Of a stretch of 64,000 bases of DNA, positions 11,280 through 23,400 are shown one piece after another. Position 1 is the stretch's first letter; each line of letters begins with the position of its first letter. Under the pieces are notes generated by a model that had not been told where the DNA came from, did no database searches, and saw only the letters and a program-made list of their open reading frames with translations. Origin of the DNA: Lycorma delicatula. Its lineage: Eukaryota > Arthropoda > Insecta > Hemiptera > Fulgoridae. Both the position numbers and the translations under genes were made by a program. The DNA lies in contig NC_134457.1 of NCBI RefSeq assembly GCF_047948215.1, forward strand, positions 88,422,898-88,486,897, written 5' to 3'.

Positions 11280-12162
11280 CGAGGATATAAAAAATAATGG
11301 GAATTGTATTGTGAGCAATTGTAAGGTCGTAGTTTGCGCTTCTGCCTCTGGAATGCGGAACTCTTCCGAGTCAGTATGTAGGCCGATGCGAGTGGTACTA
11401 TGGAAGTACAGTGAATTTTTAACGCAGAGTTAGTTTCGGATTTCGGGCTTAACATTATGGTGAAATTCATGAGCAACGCACAGCCGTCAAGTTTTGGTTT
11501 TTGTTTCCTTTTAGAAGAAAATGCGGCGGAAACACTTGAAATAATTCGGAAATCCTACAAAGAATTTTCGATGAGAAAAACACGTGTTTACAAGTGGTTT
11601 TCACGCTTCAAACGAGGAGAAATGGTGATTGAAGCTTACCATCAATCCGGAGGTTCTTCAAACGTATGAATCGACAAAAAAATCGAAAAAGTTCATGATG
11701 TCAACGAAGATCTTCAATGAACCAACAGTTTTATCTTAAAGTTCTAAAAAGATTGCTTGTTTCTGTACGGGATAATCGACCGGAATTGTGGTGTTCAGGT
11801 GACTATTATTCCATCACAACAACGCCCCTTTCCATAACGCGCTTACTGTACAGTATTTCTGGGTAGGAAAAGGAATGACCATCTTGCTCTATTCTACGTA
11901 TTTGCCCTATCTTGCGTCTTGTTACTTCTTTTTATTTTCAAGGTTGAAAAGAAACCTCCAAGGAAAGCAATTTGGCACGGTAAAAGACGTGAAACAAAAA
12001 ACAACCGGTGCCTTGAAAGGCGTAGTAAGTGAAGAGTTCAAAAATTGTTTTGAGCAACGAAAAAACGTTAGAATAATTTTTTTAATGGTGATAGAATTTT
12101 CAAAATGCAAAAATAAATACACGATTTAAAAAAAAATCCCGTTACTTTAGAGTACCTCCTCG
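11280..12162 (+). mobile_element. Internally deleted mariner element
   Basis: The right end reads CCCGTTACTTTAGAGTACC then TCCTCG. Its reverse complement is roughly matched at the left by CGAGGATATAAAAAATAATG, giving plausible terminal inverted repeats around the transposase relic. The span of about 880 bp is shorter than a full mariner (about 1.3 kb), consistent with the deletion seen inside the coding part. The left boundary is less certain than the right. Confidence 0.65.
11457..12129 (+). pseudogene. Mariner transposase relic with catalytic residues lost
   Basis: The N-terminal half is readable: EENAAETLEIIRKSYKEFSM, then TRVYKWFSRFKRGEM and the SGG linker, matching the mariner DNA-binding domain. 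Near 11,712 the frame jumps from the end of the helix-turn-helix region to FYLKVLKRLL, skipping the segment that normally carries the first catalytic Asp. The second catalytic motif, usually HHDNAPAH, reads HHNNAPFH (Asp to Asn). The third, usually SPDLAPCDFF, reads TYLPYLASCYFF (both Asp to Tyr). The C-terminus is well preserved (FSRLKRNLQGKQF, EEFKNCFEQRKN). It is an inactive copy; mutations are described, not repaired. Confidence 0.85.
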
Positions 12163-14065
12163 AATATTTCAACGAGTGACATAGTTTTTATTTGGTGGGG
12201 GGTCGCACCAATCACTTGAAGTAAATTAGAAATGTGTTACTTTCAGATAGGAGTAGCACATTTCCAACCTGATCTACAATTTTTCATTTAATAACTTAAA
12301 TATATGTGCTGTAATAAGATTTATTTATTTCAGAAATTAGCCATCAATAAAAGGTGCAAGGTGCCTAAAATCACAGTCTTGACAATCATCAGAACTATTT
12401 TAAGTTTGAAAATATCTAACTAATTAGTTTCTGAACATCTTAAAATATTTGATTAATTTGATAAAACATCTAAAATTAGACACCCTAAACATTTAGTGAT
12501 AAATTAGACCCGCGACTTCAGCGATTACAAATGACTTCATCGGTACAAATGTTTATTACGAGCAATTATTTTTGTTATGTATTCATTGCATGTGTGAACA
12601 ATCATTTGTAGTAAAGAAAATTTAAATTCACGAAATTAATAAAACCAGTCTTCTTGAGACTCGCCCCGAGCATAAAAAAAATATTGGCAAATAAGATCTT
12701 GAATTACTTTCATAGATATTATGTTTAGGAGAGATTTGTCTAAAAGTTTGTCTCTTGATAACATAAACTAAACGATTAGATTAAAATATACGAGTATATT
12801 ACGTATGAAAACATAAACGCCATATATATTTTTAAAAGCTACAATGTTACTATTTATTTAATTACACTGAAAAATAATTTACTATGCTTGGAAATGTAAT
12901 GCTATCAACATAAAAACACTAACAGTGACGTAAAGTTTAGTTTACTTTTATATCAACCGCTTACTGGGAGATTCTACCGCTGCATGTGGTGGCTGGGACG
13001 CTCGAGGTGTTCAACCGCTCTTTCAAAACAGACATGGTTTTTTCGTGTTCATTTATATGCAAGCAGTTGAACCGCTCATAACAACAATTTCATTACATCA
13101 GTAGCAAACACTTTGTGTTTCTTTCGTAGTCTTTTTGTTTTATTTTGTTAATTATTAATAATTTCGTTACGGAAATGTTTATTGTATTATTTATTGAGGA
13201 ACAATTTTTAATTTAGAATATTAGAAATTTCTTTTATTCTTAAAGAAATCTTTAAAAAGCCTCAAAGGATTGTAAACTTGTCGTTCATTAAAAAAAAAAA
13301 TAAAAAATGGAAATAATACAATAAAATGAAGTTGTTAACTAAAATTTATTTAATTTTAAATAAAAATTTGCAAATATTCAGCTTTTACGAATACAAAAAT
13401 CAAATAATATTTATTGCCATGAAGCTAATAATTCATTAAATAAAATTAAAAATTTTTATTATTATTATAAAGTAGTTATTAATGATATATTAATAATTAA
13501 TAAATGTTTTTTTTTTTATAAACAGAATGGATACAGAGAAAAAATACAGCTAAAAATAACTAAACTACATAATTAATTTTATATTTTAAGTTATTTATAA
13601 CATAACAAAGATAAAATATTTTTGCTAGTATCAAGAATGACAATAACGAATGAAGTAGCCAACTACTAAGTGTTCAAATCATTGCTTAAATGATTACGAG
13701 AATGAAAGAGAGTGTCAGGAGTGGAATGAAAAGAGAAAGTGAAAGACTGGACAGAGAGACTGAACTAAATCAAACAGCTTTTCGTTTAACATCACCAGAC
13801 AAAACAACTGATCGTTTTGATGTTAGTCATTTCATAAATTCTTTCTCAAATCAGAACTCTTTTAGATTTATTTATAGTCTTGTCAATTTAAAATTAACAT
13901 TTGTAATACAACATTGTTTTGTTGTTATATTTTAATTTAAATTATTATAAATTTAAATTAACAAAAATTATAAAATTAAACTATAAATTAAATAAATAAA
14001 TTACAAAACAAAATTATAAATTTAAATAACTAAGAATTAATTGGCATATTATTATTATTATTATT
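12163..14065. other. AT-rich stretch, no gene seen
   Basis: A GC-richer patch near 12,955-13,085 is unassigned. The open frame 13,690-13,935 (plus, 81 codons) has a hydrophilic Arg/Glu/Thr-rich N-terminal half that looks less random than most frames here, but no domain is recognised and the second half is AT-derived hydrophobic sequence. Confidence 0.5.
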
Positions 14066-14067
14066 TC

Positions 14068-14190
14068 CGATTTCTGTGGTGGAGTAAGAGCGTACCTGCT
14101 TTTTATCCGGAGGTACCGGGTTCGAGACCGGATCACGCACGGTATATTTTAAACGCTACAAAATTCATTATCATCCACAATTAATTAATC
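14068..14190 (+). mobile_element. tRNA-derived SINE head, plus orientation
   Basis: A-box-like TGGTGGAGTAAGAGCG and B-box-like GGGTTCGAGACCGG mark an internal RNA polymerase III promoter, followed by the family segment AACGCTACAAAATTCATTAT. The 3' tail seen in other copies is not clear, so this copy is divergent or truncated. It does not fold as a functional tRNA by eye. Confidence 0.65.
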
Positions 14191-14320
14191 TGTTGTTGCT
14201 GTATAAATAAATAAATAATTAATGGAATAAATTAATTTCATAACGTAGAATATATATGTATTGATATGAATTCAATATTTTTTAAAGATCAATTTAAAAG
14301 AAATTTGTTCGTACAAAGCA

Positions 14321-14478
14321 TTTTTTTTTTAAATCTCTGGGACCGCTGTTAGGTATTACTTTAGAGGATGAGATGAATGACAATTTTTTTAGCGTGTGAA
14401 AATGCCATGCCAGCGGGATTCAAACATGGGACCTCCGGATGAAAGGCCGAGACGCTACCACTCGCGCCAAGGAGGCCG
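14321..14478 (-). mobile_element. tRNA-derived SINE, minus orientation
   Basis: Reading the minus strand: GGCCTCCTTGGCGCGAGTGG (A box), a B box with GTTTGAATCCCGC, the CACACGCTA segment, CATCTCATCCTCTAAAGTAA, TACCTAAC, and an A-rich tail (T run at 14,321-14,330 on the plus strand). It is the inverted partner of the copy at 14,068 and the same type as 34,585-34,744. Confidence 0.8.
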
Positions 14479-14479
14479 G

Positions 14480-15560
14480 AATTATTATTATTATTATTAA
14501 TTAAAAAAATATTATTATTATTACTATGTAAACTAGATTATAATTTTTTTAAATAAATTAAATAACTGAAAATAAATTATTAGTATAATATTTAAAACAA
14601 TAATAAAAATTATAACATAACAATAAGAGCTAATATAACAGAAATACAAATGAAAAATAGAACACAATTTTATGAAATAATTTATTATTATAAAATGTAA
14701 TGTAGGGTTACCTACAATACATTAGTCCAATGTGTAGGGTAACATTGGACTAATTCCCAATTAGATTTTTTGTACATTTTTAAAAAAATTTTTGATGAAG
14801 AGAAAAGAAATAGATGTATCTTCCTAGGAATTGAACTTCCTAGGAATTGTCATTGGAAAATAAATTATATGACATACGCAGAAATGTTTTGTAAATTATG
14901 AAGAAAAAAAAACATAAATTGGGTGTGGACCAATCCATGTATTTGTTCACGATCTGTAGTGATCATTCTTTATTTGCATACATTAACTGAACAGGTTTCA
15001 ATTATAGTGGTAAATATCACCTTAATTTCATTGGGCTTAGTACACTGATATACAACAATATGTTATGTTCAGTGAAGGAGACGAAACAAAAATGCTTCAT
15101 TCCTCCAAAGTAATAGATCATACCACTTCCCTCTTAAGATAGGCATCTTCATGAAAGTTGGGGTGACTATAAGGAGTGATATGGAGGCTATAAAATTAAT
15201 AATAATTATTATTACTATTATTACACCTATTAATTCTGTTAGCTTATAGTTCAAGTAGACTGTACACGTGTTCAGGTGGCCGATTTACAAGCATCTCCTG
15301 TAAATCCGGATGCATAAAAAAGAAACTACGTACATTAATATTCAATAAACACGCTGTGTTATATTTTACAAAAATTATACATATATTTTAAATTTTAATA
15401 GATTAAGACATGTTAAATGATCAATAAATATTTCTTACCTTGTTCGGCACGTCTGGTAACCCATTACTATTTTATTCATTAAAATCGTTTATTGTATGTA
15501 GTTTAAGAGGTAAAAGTTTTAATATTTTAGATTAAATTTCTGTGATAATAAATTATAAAT
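14480..15560. other. AT-rich stretch with ATT microsatellite and a hairpin
   Basis: (ATT)n at 14,480-14,499. A perfect 12-bp hairpin lies at 14,722-14,733/14,742-14,753 (arm TTAGTCCAATGT). No gene recognised. Confidence 0.6.
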
Positions 15561-16490
15561 TCAATTCAGTTATCGTCAGCTGATTGCGAGAAATCCATAG
15601 TGCTGTGATTATTAAAAGATAAAATGAGAGGCTCAATTTTGTTTTCTATTAAATTATCCCAATAATTTGGTTCAACAGTATCCTTACATTTTTTATACCG
15701 TTTGGCTTATAAGTATAAATTTTTAACATCAGATATTTTAAAGTAGTATTTTCTGACGCTAGGTAACTTTTGATTTTTCCCCAAATTAACTCAGTTTGGT
15801 TCAGTTTACAATGATAGGGAGAAATCGAAGTTCGGTTTTACCCAATCTGGGATCTTGTTAACTCATCAATTTTAAGCACATTAAAATTACTTTTAATACG
15901 CGAAACCCTTTGCGATTATTGGACCTTAAGTTCATCCTTTTCAAAAATCACTTCTTTTGAACTAAGCCACATTTTGATATCATTTTTTCAAAAACACGGC
16001 TGGAATTTTTTTCTTTTTAGTGAATGATAAGGGGCGTTGTATAAGACAATAACCGAATTATCTTCCAGAAGAGGTAACATTACTAAACCATATCTCAATA
16101 AATAAAATTTATGTACTTTTTTTACCAAACGTCAACTTTTTCTTCAATTGGCCAGCGGGATTTTGTTTACTTGTAGACCGTAATTCAGTTGTAGATTTAT
16201 ACTCTTAAATCAGTTTGTACACTGAAGCAGCATAACTTCTACTTATATTAGCGGTTTTATTAACGACATCCGAAATCAATGCCGTTGGATTACTTTGTAA
16301 TTCGCTTTTGCAAGTATTTAAGATGATGTGTTTTTCCGTACGACTTAAGGACTTTGTTCGCGGTCTTCTTTTCGGAGGGGATATCAATAATCGTGTTCTA
16401 TTATCAGCTGAATCAGTATCAGATATGGTGTCAAAACAATGGTATAATTCAAAAGTCGTACAGACATAAATCTAGGAATACACTACACTC
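15560..16490 (-). pseudogene. DDE-superfamily transposase relic (PYH/ELIW type)
   Basis: Minus-strand reading starts with a basic segment, PPKRRPRTKSLSRTEKHIIL, followed by an HTH-like ISDVVNKTANISRSYAASV near 16,220-16,290. The frame later gives LPLLEDNSVIVLYNAPYHSL (near 16,020-16,080) and SPYHCKLNQTELIWGKIKSY (near 15,770-15,840). I associate this layout with an insect DDE endonuclease family whose intact motifs read DNAPYHS and PPYHCELNPIELIW. The catalytic Asp before NAPYH is Tyr here. The stretch between the HTH part and LPLLEDN, which would carry the first Asp, is missing. Several stops and shifts confirm a pseudogene. The family assignment is from memory of motif order. Confidence 0.75.
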
Positions 16491-16539
16491 GCTTTCTAGT
16501 AAACATAAAAAGTTGTGTTAACAACAAAAATAATTGTTA

Positions 16540-16945
16540 AAACAATAAAAATTTACAAGCCCAGCGAGTTATTTGTAAGCTGTGAGACAGTATAGTCTAA
16601 AACACCAACAACGTCTAGCAAATCATGTCAACCACCTAGCGATCAATCTGCTGATAGCATCCTGACCCCACAGCGGAAGACACCCGCCTTGTAATGATCC
16701 CGGTAGTCATACTACTCTCTCTGTTCCTAGCCCTGATGGACTTTACCGGGGGACATCTTCTAGATTCTCAATGCCTGATTACATATTTCGGTTACCAAGT
16801 ACGGCCTCTGTCAGGATGGCATTGATGAAAATGTCTCGAAAGACATTTCCATCGGTGTTAAAACCCATCGACTAACAAGATATTTTTCAAACTCATCTAA
16901 ACCGAATCAAAAAACTGACAAACAATAAAAATTTACAAGCCCAGC
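16540..16945. mobile_element. 354-bp insertion between perfect 26-bp direct repeats
   Basis: The sequence from AAACAATAAAAATTTACAAG to CCCAGC occurs identically at 16,540-16,565 and 16,920-16,945. Between them lies a GC-richer 354-bp segment (16,566-16,919) unlike its surroundings, with no long open frame. The simplest reading is a retroposed element with an unusually long target-site duplication; a local duplication is the alternative. The insert's family is not recognised. Confidence 0.7.
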
Positions 16946-19200
16946 TATAATAAAATATTAATCTCACACCCTCAAAAATTGTTCGCAACATCGCAATATT
17001 GACCTACCATACCAAAGCAACCAGAATTACCTATATATAAATCATGGACATACCAAACAACAACCATTCGGTAACAATTACCGAATGCAGCAGGAACATT
17101 CGAAAGTTGTTGAAACCTGCTTGACTGAAATGAAATGTGCTTTTAGGAGCTACTGAATGAGAATTTGCAGTTACTATCGCCAGATCTAGTGATCTTATTC
17201 TTGTTTCCTTCTTTATGTTTTTGTTTATCGTTAAAGGTTTACAGCTAAACTTTGTAGTTTATAGTAACGTTTACAAGTTTGGCAAATTCTTGTCAATTTT
17301 TACATTGTTATGTGTTTATCAACTCGCTACGGTTTGATTATTTGTTTGTTTTTATCGACTATGAAGTAAAGGATTTATTTTTTTACTAATGAATTTTAAG
17401 ATCATCGCTTACTGATAACATTTGTTATGGATTTACTTATTATGGGAGTTTCACAAGAACCCCGTTATCATGTGCTTTACTTACTATTATCAAACGATTT
17501 ACTTATGGTTCCACTTAAGAAGTAAATAATAGTTATGGATAAAGAAAGTTGGGGTAGGTCCTTTGATTGATTTATATAACTTCCACTTAATTCTGTTTTT
17601 TTATTAATCTTAATATTCTGTATTTATTATATACTATTTCTTCAGTTATTTGGTGTATTTATGTAATCTTTGTATATCCTAATATTTTATCATTTACACT
17701 TTTATTATTGAATTAACTAAGTCTAGATACCTTATCTATACCAAAACGAAATGTTCTGTTAGTGAACATATACCGTCGGATTCTTTTTTTCTCCGATGGC
17801 TTAAAATCTTTCATTTCTTATACTATTTAATATTCTAAACCTAACTTTTTTAAAAAACAAGATCAGTAATCAAAGCTGTTACATTTCCGCTTTGGCTATT
17901 AATTACTAGTTGTAGTAATTTGTTACTACGCTTCATTACAGATAAATAATTTTAAAATTTTATTTCAAATTTTTAAATGTATATTTACTACTCCATCAGG
18001 TTTCTTTTAGTCCGCCTTTTTGCTTGACGTTATTTATGCTTTGCATTATTTATTTAATTTTTAAATAAAATATTCTTTAACTTCGTATAAAGCCGTAATT
18101 GTAATATTCATATCATAATATTTATTTCACTACCTTCTTTTCTATCTAATCATAATCATTTCCTAGGTCATAACAATTAGAATTTGTTTTTTACATTTAT
18201 ATCGAATTTATTACAGTAATAAGTAATTTATTATAAAAGTTATAAATGTTTTCGCCTTCCGTTGGTCGTTACTGTTAAGTTCAGTAGTTGCCTTGAATTG
18301 CAATTCCAGGCACTTAATAGAAAAAAATTCTGAAACATGGTCATGTATTTGCTCTGTTTTGGTAAAAGTTAAAAATAATAAATATTTCGGTTAAATTTCG
18401 GATGAAATTCTAAAATGGATCCAATTATTAGATTTCTATTTAATAAGTTGAAATCCATTTAACACTAAAAATATTAGTGTTGAATTAAAATTTTAAATAT
18501 TATACATAAGAACTGTATATATGGTGTTAGTTCGATCAATATTAAGTTATGGTTTGAATGTTTAGGGGGCAATAGAGTGCCATACGAATAACCTTTTTTG
18601 TTGTAAAAAAATTAAGCATAAAAGCTATTTAAAAAAAAAAACAAATAAAAAATAACCATTTATCCTACTTTTCAAGAATTTAGCGTATTAACTATTCGGC
18701 AATTGTATTTAAAGAACTTTTTCTAATAGTATTTTTGGAACAAGATAAGCCCAAAACTTATAAAAATGGTAGAAATAATCCAAAAAATATTTCAGATAGG
18801 ACGTTTATAAAGATATAAATTACACTTTTTTCAAATCGACAATTTGAATTAATAAGTACCAAACCAGTGAAATTAATACCGAATTATTTCATGAAAAAGG
18901 ACATGTAGAAAAGGGTGGATGGATCGAGGCGTAGATGGAAATTAACTGAAATGGATTATAGAAAATTTTGAAACTAGATTTTAACGTGTGTTTGTAATAA
19001 TTTAATAATTGATTATTCTTTAAATTATTTGAACATTTCTAATGATAATGAGATCTGATTTTATTAATTAATTTTAACTTTTGTTTTTATAATTTAAAAT
19101 TTTTTTATCTAGTTCATTTTTAATTTCTCATCTGTTTATCTCTCAAAAAAAAAAACAAAACAAAAAAATAACTTGAACATTGAAAGATTATTTAAGTACG
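16946..19200. other. AT-rich stretch, no gene seen
   Basis: A perfect 10-bp hairpin with a 3-nt loop lies at 17,065-17,087 (arm CATTCGGTAA). The rest is T-rich with no supported frame. Confidence 0.6.
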
Positions 19201-19860
19201 TGTGTGTGTTGACCTGTTTTTTGCTGGATATTTCCATCTGACTCAACCGATTTGGAAGGAATTTGGCACGATAATAGCTGTATATCGGGCACTGATGCCA
19301 ATTAAGTTTGGTTACTTTCGATCAATGGAGCAAGAAGATTGGAACTTATGGGTTCCGTATCTCAAAATTTTACTCAAAAGTTTATAAAGGATAACTAATT
19401 TTTTCATATAATTTAATGCCCCTTATTTAACTAAGGTACTTTCTGATAATGTTTTGTCTTATTCAAAGAAGTTTAGAGAAGAAAGCCCCTTTCTTACTTA
19501 TTGTTTCTGGATTCAAAGTACCATTCTTACGTTAACTAGATGATTCCATTACATTTGTTTGCAAATTTTATTATGTATTTGGGCGGACAATTTTATTCAA
19601 CTGTGGGAGATAATAAATCATGTTTTATTTTTATTTATTTATTCGCCAGTTATAATTTTTCTTTATATGGTCAGACTGGATCATCTGATTTATATGAAAT
19701 ATTGTAACATGACTTCTGAATATATATTATTGATACCATAAAATTTAGTTACAACTGATCAAGTGAGTGGAGAGATATGCTCACACGGGTCCCGTATTTA
19801 AAAGTTTTACTCAAAGAGTAGAATAATTATTTTTTTACATGATTTTTTTTACCTTCATAC
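19200..19860 (+). repeat. Dispersed repeat family A, copy 3 (plus orientation)
   Basis: Parallels 7,440-8,110: GGAATTTGGCACGATAA near 19,258, CCGTATCTCAAAATTTTACT near 19,353, GGTCAGACTGGAT near 19,670 and a second TTTTACTCAAAGAGTAGAAT near 19,806. The open frames inside are not shared between copies. Confidence 0.7.
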
Positions 19861-19884
19861 TTTTAATGTTCCTTTTAATTTTTC

Positions 19885-20405
19885 TTGTTAAGTAGCTGTT
19901 TTCAGACAAAATCGGTAAAGTTATACAACTCATTGACGCTACATCACTGCTTAATGCATTTTTACCTTTCTTGTACGAAGTATTGTGATTGCAAAAAATT
20001 TCGGTTTTCAGATTTCAACGGAAATATCAATTTTGACCATCCTAAATCCGTTTTGACTAATTTTGGCGCGACGTCTGTACATACATGTGTATGTAGGTAT
20101 GTATTTTGCATAACTCAAAAACGATTAGCCGTAGGATGTTGAAATATTGGATTTCGGACTGTTGTAACATATAGTTGTGTACCTCTTCTTTTAATTCTAA
20201 TCGACTGGACCAAAGGTGTCCAAAAAAGCCCAAAAGCCAAAACAGTTGGATTTTGGACTTCTTCTTCATTGAGCCCTCATTGAGAGCTTTTCAACGATAT
20301 ATAATAAGTGGTACTTATTTTCATTGGTTCCAGAGTTGTATCCCAATAAAATTTTAATTAATGAAATATTTAGATCTTACAAGGGAAAGGCACATCGGTT
20401 CGAAT
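19885..20405 (+). repeat. Probable old interspersed repeat
   Basis: A GC-richer block with phrases typical of dispersed non-coding elements (TTTCGGTTTTCAGATTTCAA near 20,001, AACTCAAAAACGATTAGCC near 20,112). It ends near a B-box-like GGTTCGAATGCGAG at 20,397. No second copy was found in this window, so repeat status is inferred. Confidence 0.4.
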
Positions 20406-23400
20406 GCGAGTTCATTTTATTTTTTTAAATTTAAATATATTGATTTATTAATAATTATTAATTATTAAAATTAATAATTTATTTTTATTAATATTTTTAT
20501 ATAAATAATAATTCAATAATAAAAAAATGTAATAAAAAATATTATTAAAATTTAAATAAAAAATAAGCGTACATGTAGTGTACGCCTTAAAATAATTAAA
20601 AATATCTGATGTAATGTCCACATCAGATATTTTAAATTATTTTAATTTTAATATTGAGACACTACTTATGAAACTAACAGGCAAATAAATTCTTTAACTA
20701 CTGCCTACGACGCGCAAACCTTTTTCTTGAACTGGTGGTATCAATAGAATTTTTTTTTTTTTAATAACTTAATATAGTATATAGCACTGTATCTGTGTTA
20801 TGTATTTTTGTATTATTTTTGCATTTAAATAAAAAAATACGATTATTGATTGTTAGTCAAAATATTTTTTTCTTTTTTTATTGTAATAGATGCTGAAAAT
20901 TCTAATAGTTAACCTTTAAATAAATCTCATAACTGCATTAAACTGAGAAAGTTTGACCGGTTTTAGTTTGTCTGTTTATTTTATTTTCTTTTTTTTTCAT
21001 TAGCAGCATCAAAAAAGTGTTTTTCGTTTCTAAACGTAGCCAAAAAATTACTTAATATTTAATTAACTGATTCAAAATTAAACAAAAAAGAAAAAAAGAA
21101 CTAATCTTCCGTTCCTATGCTCGTTAGCGTAAACAAAATATATAAATAAAACAGCGGTTTAGAAGTTTACCTTGTATTCTGCAGGTTCATGGGTGTTATT
21201 TAGACATCTCGTGAGTTAACTTCTGATTTTAGTATTTGTGGTGTTCCCTTCGGTGCTTATTTAGAATAAATACGTTTAAGATTAAATCAAACACTTTTAC
21301 TACGTAGCTGAGTAACTTATTACTTAAAAAAGAAACTTTTCTTTCAAAAAAAAGATAAAATATATTTTCAAATTTTCATTAATTACTTTAAAGGTTTATT
21401 AATTCAATAGTTTTGATTGATTTGATTTTAGGATTCTATTGAATGATTTAAGAACTTTTTCATTGATGTTATAAAATTATGTAGATTCCCTAAAATAAAG
21501 TGTGAAGATCTTTCTTTTGAAAATTTCTATCTTATTTCTAACTTTTTTACTTTCCTGGCATAATAGCTACAGAGCTATGCTGTAAAAAAAATGTATGGTA
21601 ATCAGTCATAAAATGTGGGATGGGTTTTGTTTGCAATTCTAGATGTTTCTTAACCCAGGAACCCAAAAAAATAAAAAAAGCGAGTAATGTTCATACGTGC
21701 ATAAGTATGTATGTGTGTTGGATTATATGAAGCTTAAAAATTGATGGCTGGGTAAACCGATTTTGATGAAATTTTGTACAAGGATCATGTATATGACGAA
21801 ATTTGTTGGTAAAAGTTTGGAGTAAATATCCCCAGGGGGATGGATTAGATACAGTACTTTTGTTTGGGATTAAGTTTTTAAAAATTTCGCGAACATAACT
21901 CCACTTTATATTAAGTTCAGTACATGCGTGCATGCTTATCTTACCATTAAATAAAACATTGCCTCAAAATACACCCTTCCTCAAAAACTGAAAAAAATCT
22001 TTTTATTTATTGTATATTTTAAACCGAATTTTTAAAAATATCTTCCTAAGTATAGTAATAAAGCAATAACCCCAAAAGAGTATTTTTTGGGGGAATACTG
22101 GGGATGAAGGAGCCGATCAAAGATTAAAAATATAGAATCTTTCAAAATGTTTTTGGTTTATTTAAACATATAATCATAATTTTATAATTAAAATTCATCA
22201 TAATTTATTCACACCACAAAAATAAATCTTAGGTAACTTTATAATTTATAATTATTTGTCGACCATTTAAGAATAAATAACCAATAGGAAAGTATTACAA
22301 CTTTGTTTTCCAGTCTTTTTAAATGAGCGATAAAAATTATTTTCCATTTTAAACTTATAATTAATTATTAATATTGATCAAAAAATTATAATGTTTACAT
22401 CATAAATTACAAGATATAACTTATAGAAAACTGCTAATTAAATTAAAAAGAACTTTGTTGCCTATCCAATTATAAATTTCTAACAAGGTTAACTATCTTG
22501 TTAATTTTAAAAATTAACAAGAACGTTAATTAACTTAAAGAACGTTAACTCAATCAATATTTGTTTAAAAGACTTTTTAAAATATTTCGTATTTTTTCTC
22601 AAAATAATGGATACATTTTTTTTTTTTTTGATTATTTTTACTTTACTCGTTTATCATTTTTTCTTTTGTTACAATATTGCATGAGCTCAAGCTTTAATAA
22701 TTTGCTCTATGCTTAGAAGATAATCTCTTAGCAAATAATGTCCCAACCAAAATGTTTTTTTTCTTTCTCATCGCCTTTATCAAATTATGTTGAATAATTT
22801 ACTTTTTGTATAGTGGTCTTAGAAAATTGAGCTTTAATAGGATGCAAGTGTACGTATTAAGTTTTTTGTTATCCCATAATTTTAAGTCAGTCAGATTTAA
22901 AGGTGGAGGGATACTCAAAATTTAAACAAATTTTTCTTATATCAAGAAAATCCGTTGAACTAAAAACCTTGGAATTTGACACAAATATTGGACTGTATTT
23001 ATTCCAGCTTTGGCTTGATTTACGAATTCATAGAAAAAGGGTGTATGATAGCATAGACCCATGATCTGTGCAACCATAGGTAACTAACATTTTTGAAAAA
23101 GTTTTTTAGTTTTATTGATAAGTTATTTATAAGTTTAGTATTTTTTATAAGTTAGTTTTATTTATAAGTTTTTTAGCCTTGATTAGTACTGGATTAAACA
23201 GGATTCCTTATTTAAATACACCTATAAAATATTTCTAAGCCCCCATAAAACAAAGGGTTTAATGTAACTTGTACTTAAAATATAATTTTTTTTTTAATTT
23301 AATTTTAAAGATTGAAAATCCAACTGAACCTAATATTAATGAAGGCAACATGGAAACTCTGAAAAAAGGGCTCCTGTGACACCTGACTTACGAGTTTTAA

